Assembly (NCBI RefSeq): GCF_019880585.1
Contig: NZ_JAINVV010000004.1
Location: 1,240,001-1,304,000 of the forward strand
DNA from: Sphingomonas colocasiae
GTDB lineage: Bacteria > Pseudomonadota > Alphaproteobacteria > Sphingomonadales > Sphingomonadaceae
Length of the DNA: 64,000 nt
Reading direction: 5' to 3'
Positions 26,863-35,351 of the stretch are shown here, one piece after another. The position numbers were made by a program, and so were the translations under genes. How positions within the stretch are numbered: the stretch's first letter is position 1; each line of letters begins with the position of its first letter. The notes under the pieces are model-generated. The model worked only from the letters and a program-made list of their open reading frames with translations, was not told where the DNA came from and searched no databases.

Positions 26863-28761
26863 ATGGCTTTGGGAGGTTTCCGTTCGGACGATGGCGTCAC
26901 CCGGCGCGATTTCGTCAACGGCGCGCTGGTCGCGGCGACGGCGCTGGCGGCGAGCGGCTGCTCGGCGGCGGAGGCGCCGCTGGACGAAGCCGCCGCCTGG
27001 GACGGTTTCGGGGGCGTGGGCGATTATGCCCGCGCCCACGGCAACAGCCATGCGATGCAGGCCGCCGGTCATCTGGTGCGTGACGGTGCCTATGATACGC
27101 CGCCGCGCACGACGCCGACGGGCGAGACCTATGATCTCGTCATTATCGGCGGCGGGCTCAGCGGTATGGCGGCCGCGCTCGAATTTCTCGGCAAACGGCC
27201 CGGCGGATCCTGCCTGATCATCGAGAATCACGCGATCTTCGGCGGGGAGGCGAAGCGCAACGAGTTCGATGTCGACGGCATCCGGCTTGCCGGCCCCCAG
27301 GGCGCCAATTCCTTTCCGGTGCCCGCCGGGCCGGGCAGCCGTGGTTACGACGTGTTCACGGCGATCGGCATGCCGCGCGGCTTCGAATATCTGCCGGCCG
27401 GCGGAACGGCGAAGGCGCTGGAATTCTGCAAGGACAATTTCGAGTTCCAATATTGGAAGGATCGCTCGCCGTCCTTCGGCTGGTTCTTCGGCGAACAGGG
27501 CGGGGCCGGGCGATGGGCGCGCGATATCTGGAGCGACGATCTCGCGCGCGCGCCTTATCCCGATGCGGTGAAGGCCGATTTCGTGAAATGGCGGTCGCAC
27601 GTCGCCCCCAATGGCGGAGCGGATCAAAGCGAGGCGGGATTCCTGCGCTGGCTCGACAGCATGAGCTACAAGGATCTGATCGAAAAGGTGATGGGGCTCA
27701 GCCCGCAGGTGACCGCCTATGCTGATCCGATCGTCGCATCCGCGATCTCGGGCATGGGGTGCGACGTCACCTCCGCACGGGCGGCTTATGGATCGGCGAT
27801 GCCCGGCTTTCGTACGCCACAGGATCTCGCCCGGCTGCTCGAACCCGAACAGCATAGCTTGCCCGGCGGCAACGACGTGCTCACGCGGCATTTCGTCAAG
27901 ACGCTGATCCCGGCGGCGTTGCGCGGTGACCGTTCGCTGGACGCGATCATGAACGACAGTGTCGATTTCACCGCGCTCGATCGGCCCGGCAATCCGGTGC
28001 GCATGCGGCTCGGCGCCACGGCGATCCGCGTCGTTCATGACGGCCCGGCCGGGGCCGCGCGTGCCGTGAAGATCGATTATGCGCAGGGCGGAAAGCTGTT
28101 CGGCCTGACCGCCAGATCCGTGGTCATGGCAGGGGGCAGTTGGGTTACGCGCAACATCGTGCGCGACCTGCCCGAACCGCACGGCGCCGCCTATCGACAA
28201 TTCCATCGCACGCCGCTGCTCGTCGCCAATGTCGCCGTTCGCAACTGGCGTTTCCTGGCGTCGCTCGGCCTGACGGCGTGCCGCTGGTTCGACGGTTTCG
28301 GCTATTGCTGCAATATCCGCGCGGCGATGGCGGTGGGGCGGGACCGGCGGCCGCTCGATCCCGACATGCCGGCGGTGATCACCTTCTATGTGCCCGTCTT
28401 CTATCCCGGCGAAGGCACGATCCAGGAACAGGCGGCACGCGGGCGGTTCGAAATGCTCGGTACCAGCTATGCCGATTATGAACGCCGCATCCGCGACCAG
28501 ATGGCGCGCCTGTTCGGCTCCAGCGGTTTCCGCCAGTCGGATATCGCCGGTATCATCCTCAATCGCTGGGGCCATGCCTATCTGTGCCCGCAACCCGGTT
28601 TCTACACCGGTATCGATGGCGCCCGGCCGGCGCGCGACATCATCCGAACGGCGCATGGCCGTATCGCCTTCGCCCATTCGGAGCTGAACGGTCAGCAGAA
28701 CTGGATCGCCGCGACCGATGAAGGGCGCCGCGCCGCCGAACAGGCGATCGCGGTCCTTTAG
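26863..28761 (+). CDS. Tat-exported spermidine-dehydrogenase-like FAD oxidoreductase
   Basis: A flavoprotein of about 632 residues. The N-terminus has a twin-arginine motif TRRDFVNG and a following lipobox-like ALAASGC, so the product could be a Tat-exported lipoprotein. The FAD-binding motif DLVIIGGGLSGMAAALEFL is near residues 85-105, then IIENHAIFGGEAKRNEF, as in SpdH-type spermidine dehydrogenases. Length and layout fit that family, which oxidises amines at the cell envelope. Substrate specificity cannot be called. The ATG at 26863 is preferred to a TTG at 26848. It is probably transcribed with the TonB receptor and the POT transporter that starts five bases later. Confidence 0.8.
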   Translation: MALGGFRSDDGVTRRDFVNGALVAATALAASGCSAAEAPLDEAAAWDGFGGVGDYARAHGNSHAMQAAGHLVRDGAYDTPPRTTPTGETYDLVIIGGGLSGMAAALEFLGKRPGGSCLIIENHAIFGGEAKRNEFDVDGIRLAGPQGANSFPVPAGPGSRGYDVFTAIGMPRGFEYLPAGGTAKALEFCKDNFEFQYWKDRSPSFGWFFGEQGGAGRWARDIWSDDLARAPYPDAVKADFVKWRSHVAPNGGADQSEAGFLRWLDSMSYKDLIEKVMGLSPQVTAYADPIVASAISGMGCDVTSARAAYGSAMPGFRTPQDLARLLEPEQHSLPGGNDVLTRHFVKTLIPAALRGDRSLDAIMNDSVDFTALDRPGNPVRMRLGATAIRVVHDGPAGAARAVKIDYAQGGKLFGLTARSVVMAGGSWVTRNIVRDLPEPHGAAYRQFHRTPLLVANVAVRNWRFLASLGLTACRWFDGFGYCCNIRAAMAVGRDRRPLDPDMPAVITFYVPVFYPGEGTIQEQAARGRFEMLGTSYADYERRIRDQMARLFGSSGFRQSDIAGIILNRWGHAYLCPQPGFYTGIDGARPARDIIRTAHGRIAFAHSELNGQQNWIAATDEGRRAAEQAIAVL

Positions 28762-28766
28762 CCATC

Positions 28767-30059
28767 ATGCGCACCGCCCGGCCATCCGCACTCAGCCTGT
28801 TTCCCGGGCATCCGCCCGGGCTGACGATCATCGTCCTCACCGGATTGTGGGAGGTGTTCGCGCTGTTCGGCATGCGCACCATCCTGGTCTTCTACCTGCT
28901 CGAACTCGGCTATGGCGCCGGGCGCGCGATCGAGATCTATTCGCTGTCCACCGCCGCCGCATTCGCGGTGACGTTGCTGGGCGCGGTGCTGGCGGACCGT
29001 GTTCTCGGCGTGCGGCGCGCGGTCGTGATCGGCGCGCTCGGCATGGCCGCCGGCCATCTGCTGCTGATCTGGCCGTCCGTCCTGTTCCCCGCGCTCGGCC
29101 TGATCGTGCTTGCCAACGGCTTGTTCAAGCCGTCGCTCGTTTCGCAGATCGGCACGATCTATCACCGGGACGATCCGCGCCGGGATCGTGCCTTCCTGCT
29201 TTACAAGGCGGGCTGCAATGCCGGTGCGATCTTCGCCCCGATCATCTGCGGGCTGATCGGCCAGGCCTATGGCTGGCGCAGCGCGATCGCGCTGTGCGGC
29301 GGCGTGATGTGCCTGTCGGCGCTGATCTATCTGTTCGGCAATGGTCTGATCCGGGCGGTCGAACAGGATCGGGGCGACACGACCGGCGACGATGCCGCCA
29401 TGGCGGCGGGCGGCGGGCAGAAGGCGCGCTGGACGTTGCTGGTGCTCATCTTCGTCAGCGGCGTGCTGTTCTGGGCGGCGCATGGCCAGCAGGGCGGCGC
29501 CGTCGCGATCTGGGCCAGCCAGTCGGTGGATCGCGGCATCGGCTGGGCGGGAGAGCGCTTCACCGTGCCCGCGGCCTGGTTCCAGTCGGTCAATCCGATC
29601 ATCATCGTGCTGTTCACACCGCTACTGGCCTGGATCTGGTCGCGCCGAGACCGCCGCGCCGATGGCCGCCACGAACTGCGCAAGATGGCGTTCGGCGCGC
29701 TTTTGCTGGCGGGCTCATTCGCGCTGCTCGTCGTGGCGGCCGGCATGGCGGGGCAGGGCATGGCGGCGATGTCCTGGCTGATCGCCGCGCTGGTCCTGCT
29801 GGCGGTGGGGGAACTCTATTTCGATGCGATCGGCCAGGCGCTGCTGGTCCGTCTGGCGCCGTCATCGCTGACCACCGTCTTCATCAGCCTGTGGTTCCTC
29901 GTCCAGGCATTGGGCCTTGGTATCGCCGGCTGGCTTGGCGGCACCTGGGAAACCGTGTCGCCCGCCGCCTATTTCCTTGTCGTCACCGGCATGGCCGCCG
30001 TCGCCGCGATCGTCGCGATGGCGGCCGCCGCCGCAATGCGTGAGCGTACACCATCGTGA
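28767..30059 (+). CDS. POT/PTR2-family peptide transporter
   Basis: A 430-residue MFS transporter of the proton-coupled oligopeptide family, with about 12 hydrophobic helices. The first motif region reads GLWEVFALFGMRTILVFYL where most POTs have ExxERFxYYGMRAIL, so both the first Glu and the Arg of ExxER are replaced (Gly and Val). Later segments include NGLFKPSLVSQIG, and DRAFLLYKAGCNAGAIFAP. Start ATG 28767 is six bases after the preceding stop. The stop overlaps the next gene by GTGA. It may be an inner-membrane partner for the TonB receptor, with an unusual proton coupling. Confidence 0.82.
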   Translation: MRTARPSALSLFPGHPPGLTIIVLTGLWEVFALFGMRTILVFYLLELGYGAGRAIEIYSLSTAAAFAVTLLGAVLADRVLGVRRAVVIGALGMAAGHLLLIWPSVLFPALGLIVLANGLFKPSLVSQIGTIYHRDDPRRDRAFLLYKAGCNAGAIFAPIICGLIGQAYGWRSAIALCGGVMCLSALIYLFGNGLIRAVEQDRGDTTGDDAAMAAGGGQKARWTLLVLIFVSGVLFWAAHGQQGGAVAIWASQSVDRGIGWAGERFTVPAAWFQSVNPIIIVLFTPLLAWIWSRRDRRADGRHELRKMAFGALLLAGSFALLVVAAGMAGQGMAAMSWLIAALVLLAVGELYFDAIGQALLVRLAPSSLTTVFISLWFLVQALGLGIAGWLGGTWETVSPAAYFLVVTGMAAVAAIVAMAAAAAMRERTPS

Positions 30060-31408
30060 TCGATTCCGTCCTTACTCCCCCGGCTGCCCGGTATATCGAC
30101 CGGCAGGCCGCTATCATCGATGCACTTTCGCCCGACGGGATCGTCGCGCATATCGAACGTCTCGTCGACGTGCAGGATCGCTGGCGCGGCTCTGCAAGCC
30201 TGAACCTGAATCCCGCCGAAGGACTCATCTCCCGGCGCGCGCGCGCACTGCTGGACAGCGATCTGGCGACACGGCTGACCGAGGGGATCCCGGGCGACAA
30301 GATATATCCGCACGGCCCGCTCAACGAGCATGTCGATGCGATCGAGGCGACCGTGATCTCACTCGCGCGCCGCCTGTTCGGCGCCGCTCATGTCGAATGG
30401 CGACCGGTCAGCAATTCGATGGCCAATATGGCGATTTTCGCCGCATTGCTCGAACCCGGCGATCGCATCCTGGCGCAGGACGAGGATGGCGGCGGCAATT
30501 TCAGCTATCACCGCTCGGGCGTCGCCGGCGTGCTGCGGCTCGATCCGATCGTGTTGCCGATCGCCTCGACCTGTTTCGAGATCGATCTCGCTGCCGCCGA
30601 ACGGCTGATGGCGGCGCACCGGCCGAAGCTGATCGTGATCGGCGGTGGCAAGGTGTTGTTTCCCTATCCGGTGCATGCGCTGCGCGCCCTTGCCGACCGT
30701 TTCGGCGCGCTGCTCGTCTATGACGCGGCGCATCTGGGCCTCCACATATCGGCGGGCGATTTCCAGCGCCCGCTGGAGGAAGGCGCGCATGTCGTCACGC
30801 TCAGCACGCACAAGGTGATGGGCGGTCCCGTCGGCGGACTGATCCTGACCAACGATGCCGAGATCGCGCGCCGGGTCGTGCGGATCTGCTTTCCGGGCCT
30901 GCTGCAGACCCGCGACCTCAACAAATATGCCGCGCTTGCCGTCTCGCTTTCCGAAACCCTGGCCTTCGGCGCGGCATTGTCGCGCGCGATGGTCGCCAAT
31001 GCGCAGGCGCTCGGCCGGGCGCTCTCCGCGCGCGGGTTCGACGTGATCGGCGCCGATCGCGGCATCAGCCGGACCCATCAGCTTTTCCTGCGTTTCGGCG
31101 ATGCGGAGGCGGCGGGGCGCTTCGAACGCGCATGCCATGCCGCCAATATCTTCCTGTCGGATTGCGCGCTGCCGGGGGACATGGCGTTGGGGCGCCGGTG
31201 CGGCGCGCGGGTGGCGACGCATGAGGTGACCCGGCTGGGCATGGTCCCCGACGACATGGAGCAGGTGGCGGATCTCATCGCGCAGGCATCGCGCGCGGAC
31301 GACGGTACGGCGCTGCGCGATGCCGTCGCCGGGCTGCGCGCGCGTTTCCCGGCCATAGGCTACAGTTTCGACACGCAATCCGCGCCGGTTGCGGTGAGAG
31401 CGCTATGA
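30056..31408 (+). CDS. SHMT-like PLP enzyme
   Basis: A fold-type-I PLP enzyme of 450 residues resembling serine hydroxymethyltransferase. The N-terminus has LNLNPAEGLISRRAR in place of the usual SENF motif, the cofactor Asp is in YDAAHLGLH (Asp223) and the PLP Lys253 in LSTHKVMGGPVGG. The difference from GlyA suggests another beta-hydroxy amino acid substrate. The start is a GTG at 30056 making a four-base GTGA overlap with the transporter stop, which fixes it. It overlaps the next PLP gene by ATGA. Probable role: retro-aldol cleavage or transfer on an unusual amino acid, inferred from context. Confidence 0.78.
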   Translation: MIDSVLTPPAARYIDRQAAIIDALSPDGIVAHIERLVDVQDRWRGSASLNLNPAEGLISRRARALLDSDLATRLTEGIPGDKIYPHGPLNEHVDAIEATVISLARRLFGAAHVEWRPVSNSMANMAIFAALLEPGDRILAQDEDGGGNFSYHRSGVAGVLRLDPIVLPIASTCFEIDLAAAERLMAAHRPKLIVIGGGKVLFPYPVHALRALADRFGALLVYDAAHLGLHISAGDFQRPLEEGAHVVTLSTHKVMGGPVGGLILTNDAEIARRVVRICFPGLLQTRDLNKYAALAVSLSETLAFGAALSRAMVANAQALGRALSARGFDVIGADRGISRTHQLFLRFGDAEAAGRFERACHAANIFLSDCALPGDMALGRRCGARVATHEVTRLGMVPDDMEQVADLIAQASRADDGTALRDAVAGLRARFPAIGYSFDTQSAPVAVRAL

Positions 31409-32418
31409 CGCCGCGTTTCGATTTCGCGTCGGACAACACGGCGGGCATGGCGCCGGAGGCGCTGGCTGCGCTTGTCCATGCCAATGCGGGGGCGGCCGAA
31501 GCCTATGGCGAGGATGCGACCAGTGCGCATGCGGCCAGGCTCGTTCGCGAGCTGCTCGATGTCGATGCATCCGTCCATTTCGTGCCCACCGGCACCGCCG
31601 CCAATGCGCTGGCGCTGGCGACGCTGTGCGGATCGCATCAGGCGGTGGCGGTGCACGGGCACGCCCATGTCCGCCGGGGAGAGGCGGGGGCGCCGGGCTT
31701 TTTCGGCGGTGGGCTCGGGCTGGTCCCGGTGGGGGGCGAGCATGGCCGGATCGCCATGGCCGATCTGGAGAGACTGCTGACGCGTCCGAACTCTTCGTCG
31801 GACCAGCCGATTGCAGCGCTCTCCATTTCCAACCCGACCGAATATGGCGCGCTTTATCCGCTGGACGCCTTGGTCGCGCTGGTCGGGATGGCGCGCGATC
31901 ATGGGCTTGCCGTCCATCTCGACGGCGCACGCCTCGCCTGCGCGGCGGCGGCGGGGCTCGATCTGCGCGCGCTCGCGCGGCTCGATATCTCGATCCTGGT
32001 GCTGGGCGGCACCAAGGCGGGCATGCCCGGCAGCGAAGCGATCGTGCTGCTTGACAAGACCAGGGATCGGCACTTCGTCGCACGCATCAAGCAATCGGGC
32101 CATTTGCTGTCCAAGGGGCGGTTCCTGGCCGCGCCCTGGATCGGAATGCTCGAAAGCGGCGCCTGGATCGAACGGAGCCGGCATGCCAACGGGATGGCGC
32201 GGAGGTTGATCGACCGGCTGGCCATCACGCCCGCCCATCCGGTCGAGACCAATGCCGTGTTCCTGGCGATGGAGGCGGAACAGCGCGCGCGGCTGCGGGC
32301 GCTGGGCTGGGTCTTCTACGGTCTGGCCGACGGGCATGCCCGCTTCTTGTGTTCCTGGTCCACCACCGAAGCCGCGATCGACGAGCTGGCTGACGCCATC
32401 GTCGCGACGCGCCCCTGA
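31405..32418 (+). CDS. Threonine-aldolase-family PLP enzyme
   Basis: A 337-residue beta-eliminating-lyase/threonine aldolase family protein. It starts FDFASDNTAGMAPEAL, has an Asp in HLDGARL (Asp173) and PLP Lys204 in LGGTKAGMPGSE. Enzymes of this family split L-threonine or related beta-hydroxy amino acids into glycine and an aldehyde. The ATG overlaps the SHMT-like stop by four bases, so the two are translationally coupled. An aldehyde released here could feed the aldehyde dehydrogenase at 33823, which is a plausible but unproven link. Confidence 0.8.
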   Translation: MTPRFDFASDNTAGMAPEALAALVHANAGAAEAYGEDATSAHAARLVRELLDVDASVHFVPTGTAANALALATLCGSHQAVAVHGHAHVRRGEAGAPGFFGGGLGLVPVGGEHGRIAMADLERLLTRPNSSSDQPIAALSISNPTEYGALYPLDALVALVGMARDHGLAVHLDGARLACAAAAGLDLRALARLDISILVLGGTKAGMPGSEAIVLLDKTRDRHFVARIKQSGHLLSKGRFLAAPWIGMLESGAWIERSRHANGMARRLIDRLAITPAHPVETNAVFLAMEAEQRARLRALGWVFYGLADGHARFLCSWSTTEAAIDELADAIVATRP

Positions 32419-32431
32419 GGGAGGAGATGAG

Positions 32432-33787
32432 ATGCTGAAGATCCGCCTGGCGGCATTGCTGCTGATCGCGACGACAGGTGACGCGGCCATGGCCGCGCCT
32501 TCATGCCTGGTGGGCGCCTATGGCGCGGGGGCGGAGATCACCGCGCTCACCGAAACCAATCCGCCCAACGCACCCGGCACATTGCGCTTCACCGGCGTCG
32601 ACGGATCGAACGGCGCGCTGACACCCAGGCCGGACGGCAGCTATGCCGGCACCTTGTGGACGCCGACGGGAAAGGCGGATGCCGTTCTGAGCGCGAAAAG
32701 CTGCGACACGGGGGAGATCGCGATCGCGATCGGAACCGCACCGGCGCGGAGCTGGACGCGGTTCAAGCTGCGCGAGACGCCCGTCGCGTTTTCAAGCGAT
32801 GGCGCGACGTTGCACGGCAGGCTGATCGAGCCGGACGCCGCGTCGGGCGCGGCGCTTGCCGTTCTGGTTCACGGATCCGAGAACAGCCGTGCGATCGGCG
32901 TCTATTCCTTCCCCTATCTGCTCGCGGCGCAAGGCGTGGCGGCCCTGGTCTATGACAAGCGCGGCACCGGATCGTCGGAAGGCAGCTATTCCCAGAATTT
33001 CGAGCGGCTGGCGAAGGATGCCGCAGCGGCGGCGGACGCGGCACGGCGAGCCGCGGGCGACCGCTATCGCCGGATCGGCTTTTTCGGGGCCAGCCAGGGC
33101 GGCTGGATATCGCCGCTCGCGGCGCGCAAGACGCCGGTCGACTTCGTCGTCGTCGCCTATGGACTGATCGAGACGCCGTTGGGCGAGGACGCCGAACAGG
33201 TGGCCGACGAGCTCCGCCGCAAGGGCTATGGCGAGGATGTCATCGCCAAGGCGCGCATCGTGACCGACGCCACCGGCGCCGTGGTCGCATCGCATTTCAA
33301 GACGGGCTTCGATCGGCTGGACGCGATCAAGCGGCGCTATGGCGGGGAGCCCTGGTTCGGCGCGTTCGAGGGCGAATATAGCGGGCCGATGCTGCGCGAA
33401 GCGCCCGAAATGCTGCGCGCTTCGGGCCGGGATCGCTACGACAATCTCGACATCATCTGGCATCACGACGCATTCGGCACGCTCAAGGCGCTCGCCATTC
33501 CCCAGCTCTGGATGATGGCCGTCAACGATATCGAGGCGCCCAGCGCGCATTCGATCGCGCAGCTCCGCCAGTTGCGGCGCGCGGGCAAGCCGATCGATCT
33601 GGCGGTGTTTCCCGATGTCGATCATGGCATCCGCGAATATCAGGTGGAGCCGGACGGCACGCGAAGAGGAACGCGCTTCGCCGCCGGCTATTTTCCGCTG
33701 ATCGCCGATTGGATGAAGGGCCATCTCAAACCCTCCTATGGCCGCTCCATTATCGAGCTTGCGCCGGTGTCGGCCCGGCGGCCATAG
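32432..33787 (+). CDS. Secreted alpha/beta-hydrolase
   Basis: A 451-residue hydrolase with a signal peptide ending near MAAPS. The C-terminal alpha/beta-hydrolase domain has an oxyanion-type VLVHGSENS, KRGTGSSEG, the nucleophile Ser221 in GASQGGW and a His in FPDVDHGIREY. The first 120 residues may form a separate beta domain. It resembles uncharacterised esterases/peptidases of the BAAT/S15-like group. ATG 32432 follows GAGGAGA and lies 13 bases after the upstream stop. It is likely periplasmic, so it could act on a substrate brought in by the TonB receptor before transport. The bond it cuts is unknown. Confidence 0.78.
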   Translation: MLKIRLAALLLIATTGDAAMAAPSCLVGAYGAGAEITALTETNPPNAPGTLRFTGVDGSNGALTPRPDGSYAGTLWTPTGKADAVLSAKSCDTGEIAIAIGTAPARSWTRFKLRETPVAFSSDGATLHGRLIEPDAASGAALAVLVHGSENSRAIGVYSFPYLLAAQGVAALVYDKRGTGSSEGSYSQNFERLAKDAAAAADAARRAAGDRYRRIGFFGASQGGWISPLAARKTPVDFVVVAYGLIETPLGEDAEQVADELRRKGYGEDVIAKARIVTDATGAVVASHFKTGFDRLDAIKRRYGGEPWFGAFEGEYSGPMLREAPEMLRASGRDRYDNLDIIWHHDAFGTLKALAIPQLWMMAVNDIEAPSAHSIAQLRQLRRAGKPIDLAVFPDVDHGIREYQVEPDGTRRGTRFAAGYFPLIADWMKGHLKPSYGRSIIELAPVSARRP

Positions 33788-33822
33788 CCGGACGATCTTT
33801 GCGACCAAGGAGAGGGTGACTC

Positions 33823-35250
33823 ATGTATCCGACGATCAACATGCATATCGCGGGCGCGGCCATTTCGGCGGCCGATCGCGCGTCGGAACCGGTGATCGAT
33901 CCCGCGACCGAGGAAGTGCTGGGCCATGTTCCGCACGCGACGATCGACGATCTCGATCGCGCGCTCGCATCCGTCGATCGGGGCTTCGGCGGTTGGAGCG
34001 CCGCAGCCCCGCTGGTCCGTGCGCAGATCCTGCGCCGCGCCGGTGATGTGCTTCGCGCCCGTGCAGACGATTATGCCGCCGTCCTGACCGCGGAGCAGGG
34101 CAAGCCGCTCGCGGAGGCGAAGGGTGAAGTGCTGACCTGCGCCGATGTGCTCGACTGGTATGCGGAGGAAGGGCGCCGCGTTTATGGCCGCACCGTGCCG
34201 GGCCGCAATCCGGCGGTGCGGCATATCGTGGTGCGCGAGCCGGTCGGTCCCGCCTTGGGGCTGACGCCCTGGAATTTCCCGATGTTCATGGCGGCGCACA
34301 AGGTGGGCGGGGCATTGGCCGCGGGGTGCTCGCTGATCCTCAAGCCGTCCGAGGAAACGCCCGCGAGCGCGATGTTGCTGGTCGAGGCGCTGTACGAAGC
34401 GGGGCTGCCCGCCGATGCACTCGCCCTCGTCTTCGGGGTGCCGGCGCAAGTGTCTTCGCATCTGATCGCGTCCGACGTCATCCGCAAGATCTCGTTCACC
34501 GGCTCCGTCGCGGTCGGCCGCCACCTGATGACGCTCAGCGCCGAGGGGCTCAAACGCACCACCATGGAGCTTGGCGGCCATGCGCCGGTGATCGTCTGCG
34601 ACGATGTCGACGTCGCCGCGATCGCGCGCCAGGCGAGCGCGGCCAAGTTCCGCAATGCCGGGCAGGTCTGCGTCTCGCCCACGCGCTTCTTCGTGCATCA
34701 TGCGGTGCACGACCAGTTCCTGGAGGAGTTTTCGAAGGCGGCCTCGGCGATCCGCGTTGGCCCCGGCAGCGATCCGCAGTCGCAAATGGGGCCGCTCGCC
34801 AATCCCCGTCGTGTCCAGGCGATGGAGCGGCTGGTCGCCGATGCCCGGCAGCGTGGCGCACAGGTCGCGACGGGCGGCGAGCGGATCGGCAATCAGGGCT
34901 TCTTCTTCGCGCCGACCATCCTCCACGACATCGGCGAGGACGCGCAGATCATGCAGGAGGAACCCTTCGGCCCGATCGCGACGGTTTCCCCCTTCGCCGA
35001 CCTGTCCGAAGCGATCGAGCGCGCGAACGAAACGCCTTACGGGCTTGCCGGTTACGCCTTCGCCCAGTCGAGCGCGGCGCTGGCCGAACTCGGCAATCGC
35101 GTGCGCGTCGGCATGCTCGGCCTCAACACCTTCTCGATATCGACGGTGGAAACGCCGTTCGGCGGGATCAAATATAGCGGCCATGGCCGCGAGGGCGGCA
35201 ATGAAGGGCTGGACGGCTATCTCGACACAAGGCTGCTGACCCAGGCCTGA
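33823..35250 (+). CDS. NAD(P)-dependent aldehyde dehydrogenase, succinate-semialdehyde-dehydrogenase-like
   Basis: A 475-residue ALDH-superfamily enzyme that oxidises an aldehyde to the acid. It shows TPWNFPMFM, LKPSEETP, FTGSVAVGR, the general base Glu249 in MELGGHAP and the nucleophile Cys283 in NAGQVCVSP, followed by EEPFGPI and SGHGREGG. These match the SSADH/GabD group best. ATG 33823 lies 35 bases after the preceding stop, with GGAGAGG before it. It may take an aldehyde from the aldolase-like enzymes upstream. Which aldehyde is not known. Confidence 0.88.
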   Translation: MYPTINMHIAGAAISAADRASEPVIDPATEEVLGHVPHATIDDLDRALASVDRGFGGWSAAAPLVRAQILRRAGDVLRARADDYAAVLTAEQGKPLAEAKGEVLTCADVLDWYAEEGRRVYGRTVPGRNPAVRHIVVREPVGPALGLTPWNFPMFMAAHKVGGALAAGCSLILKPSEETPASAMLLVEALYEAGLPADALALVFGVPAQVSSHLIASDVIRKISFTGSVAVGRHLMTLSAEGLKRTTMELGGHAPVIVCDDVDVAAIARQASAAKFRNAGQVCVSPTRFFVHHAVHDQFLEEFSKAASAIRVGPGSDPQSQMGPLANPRRVQAMERLVADARQRGAQVATGGERIGNQGFFFAPTILHDIGEDAQIMQEEPFGPIATVSPFADLSEAIERANETPYGLAGYAFAQSSAALAELGNRVRVGMLGLNTFSISTVETPFGGIKYSGHGREGGNEGLDGYLDTRLLTQA

Positions 35251-35351
35251 AGGTTTGATCTGTGCAAGACAGAGGCTGCGCGCGTGCCGAATAGGGCGGT
35301 GAAGTCCTTAATTCACCAGCCCGCATGCGACGGGCGATCGGGAGAAGCGTG

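Noticed and set aside
26437-28677. Minus-strand frame of 746 codons
   Set aside because: Antisense to the SpdH-like flavoprotein and the end of the TonB receptor; no motif.
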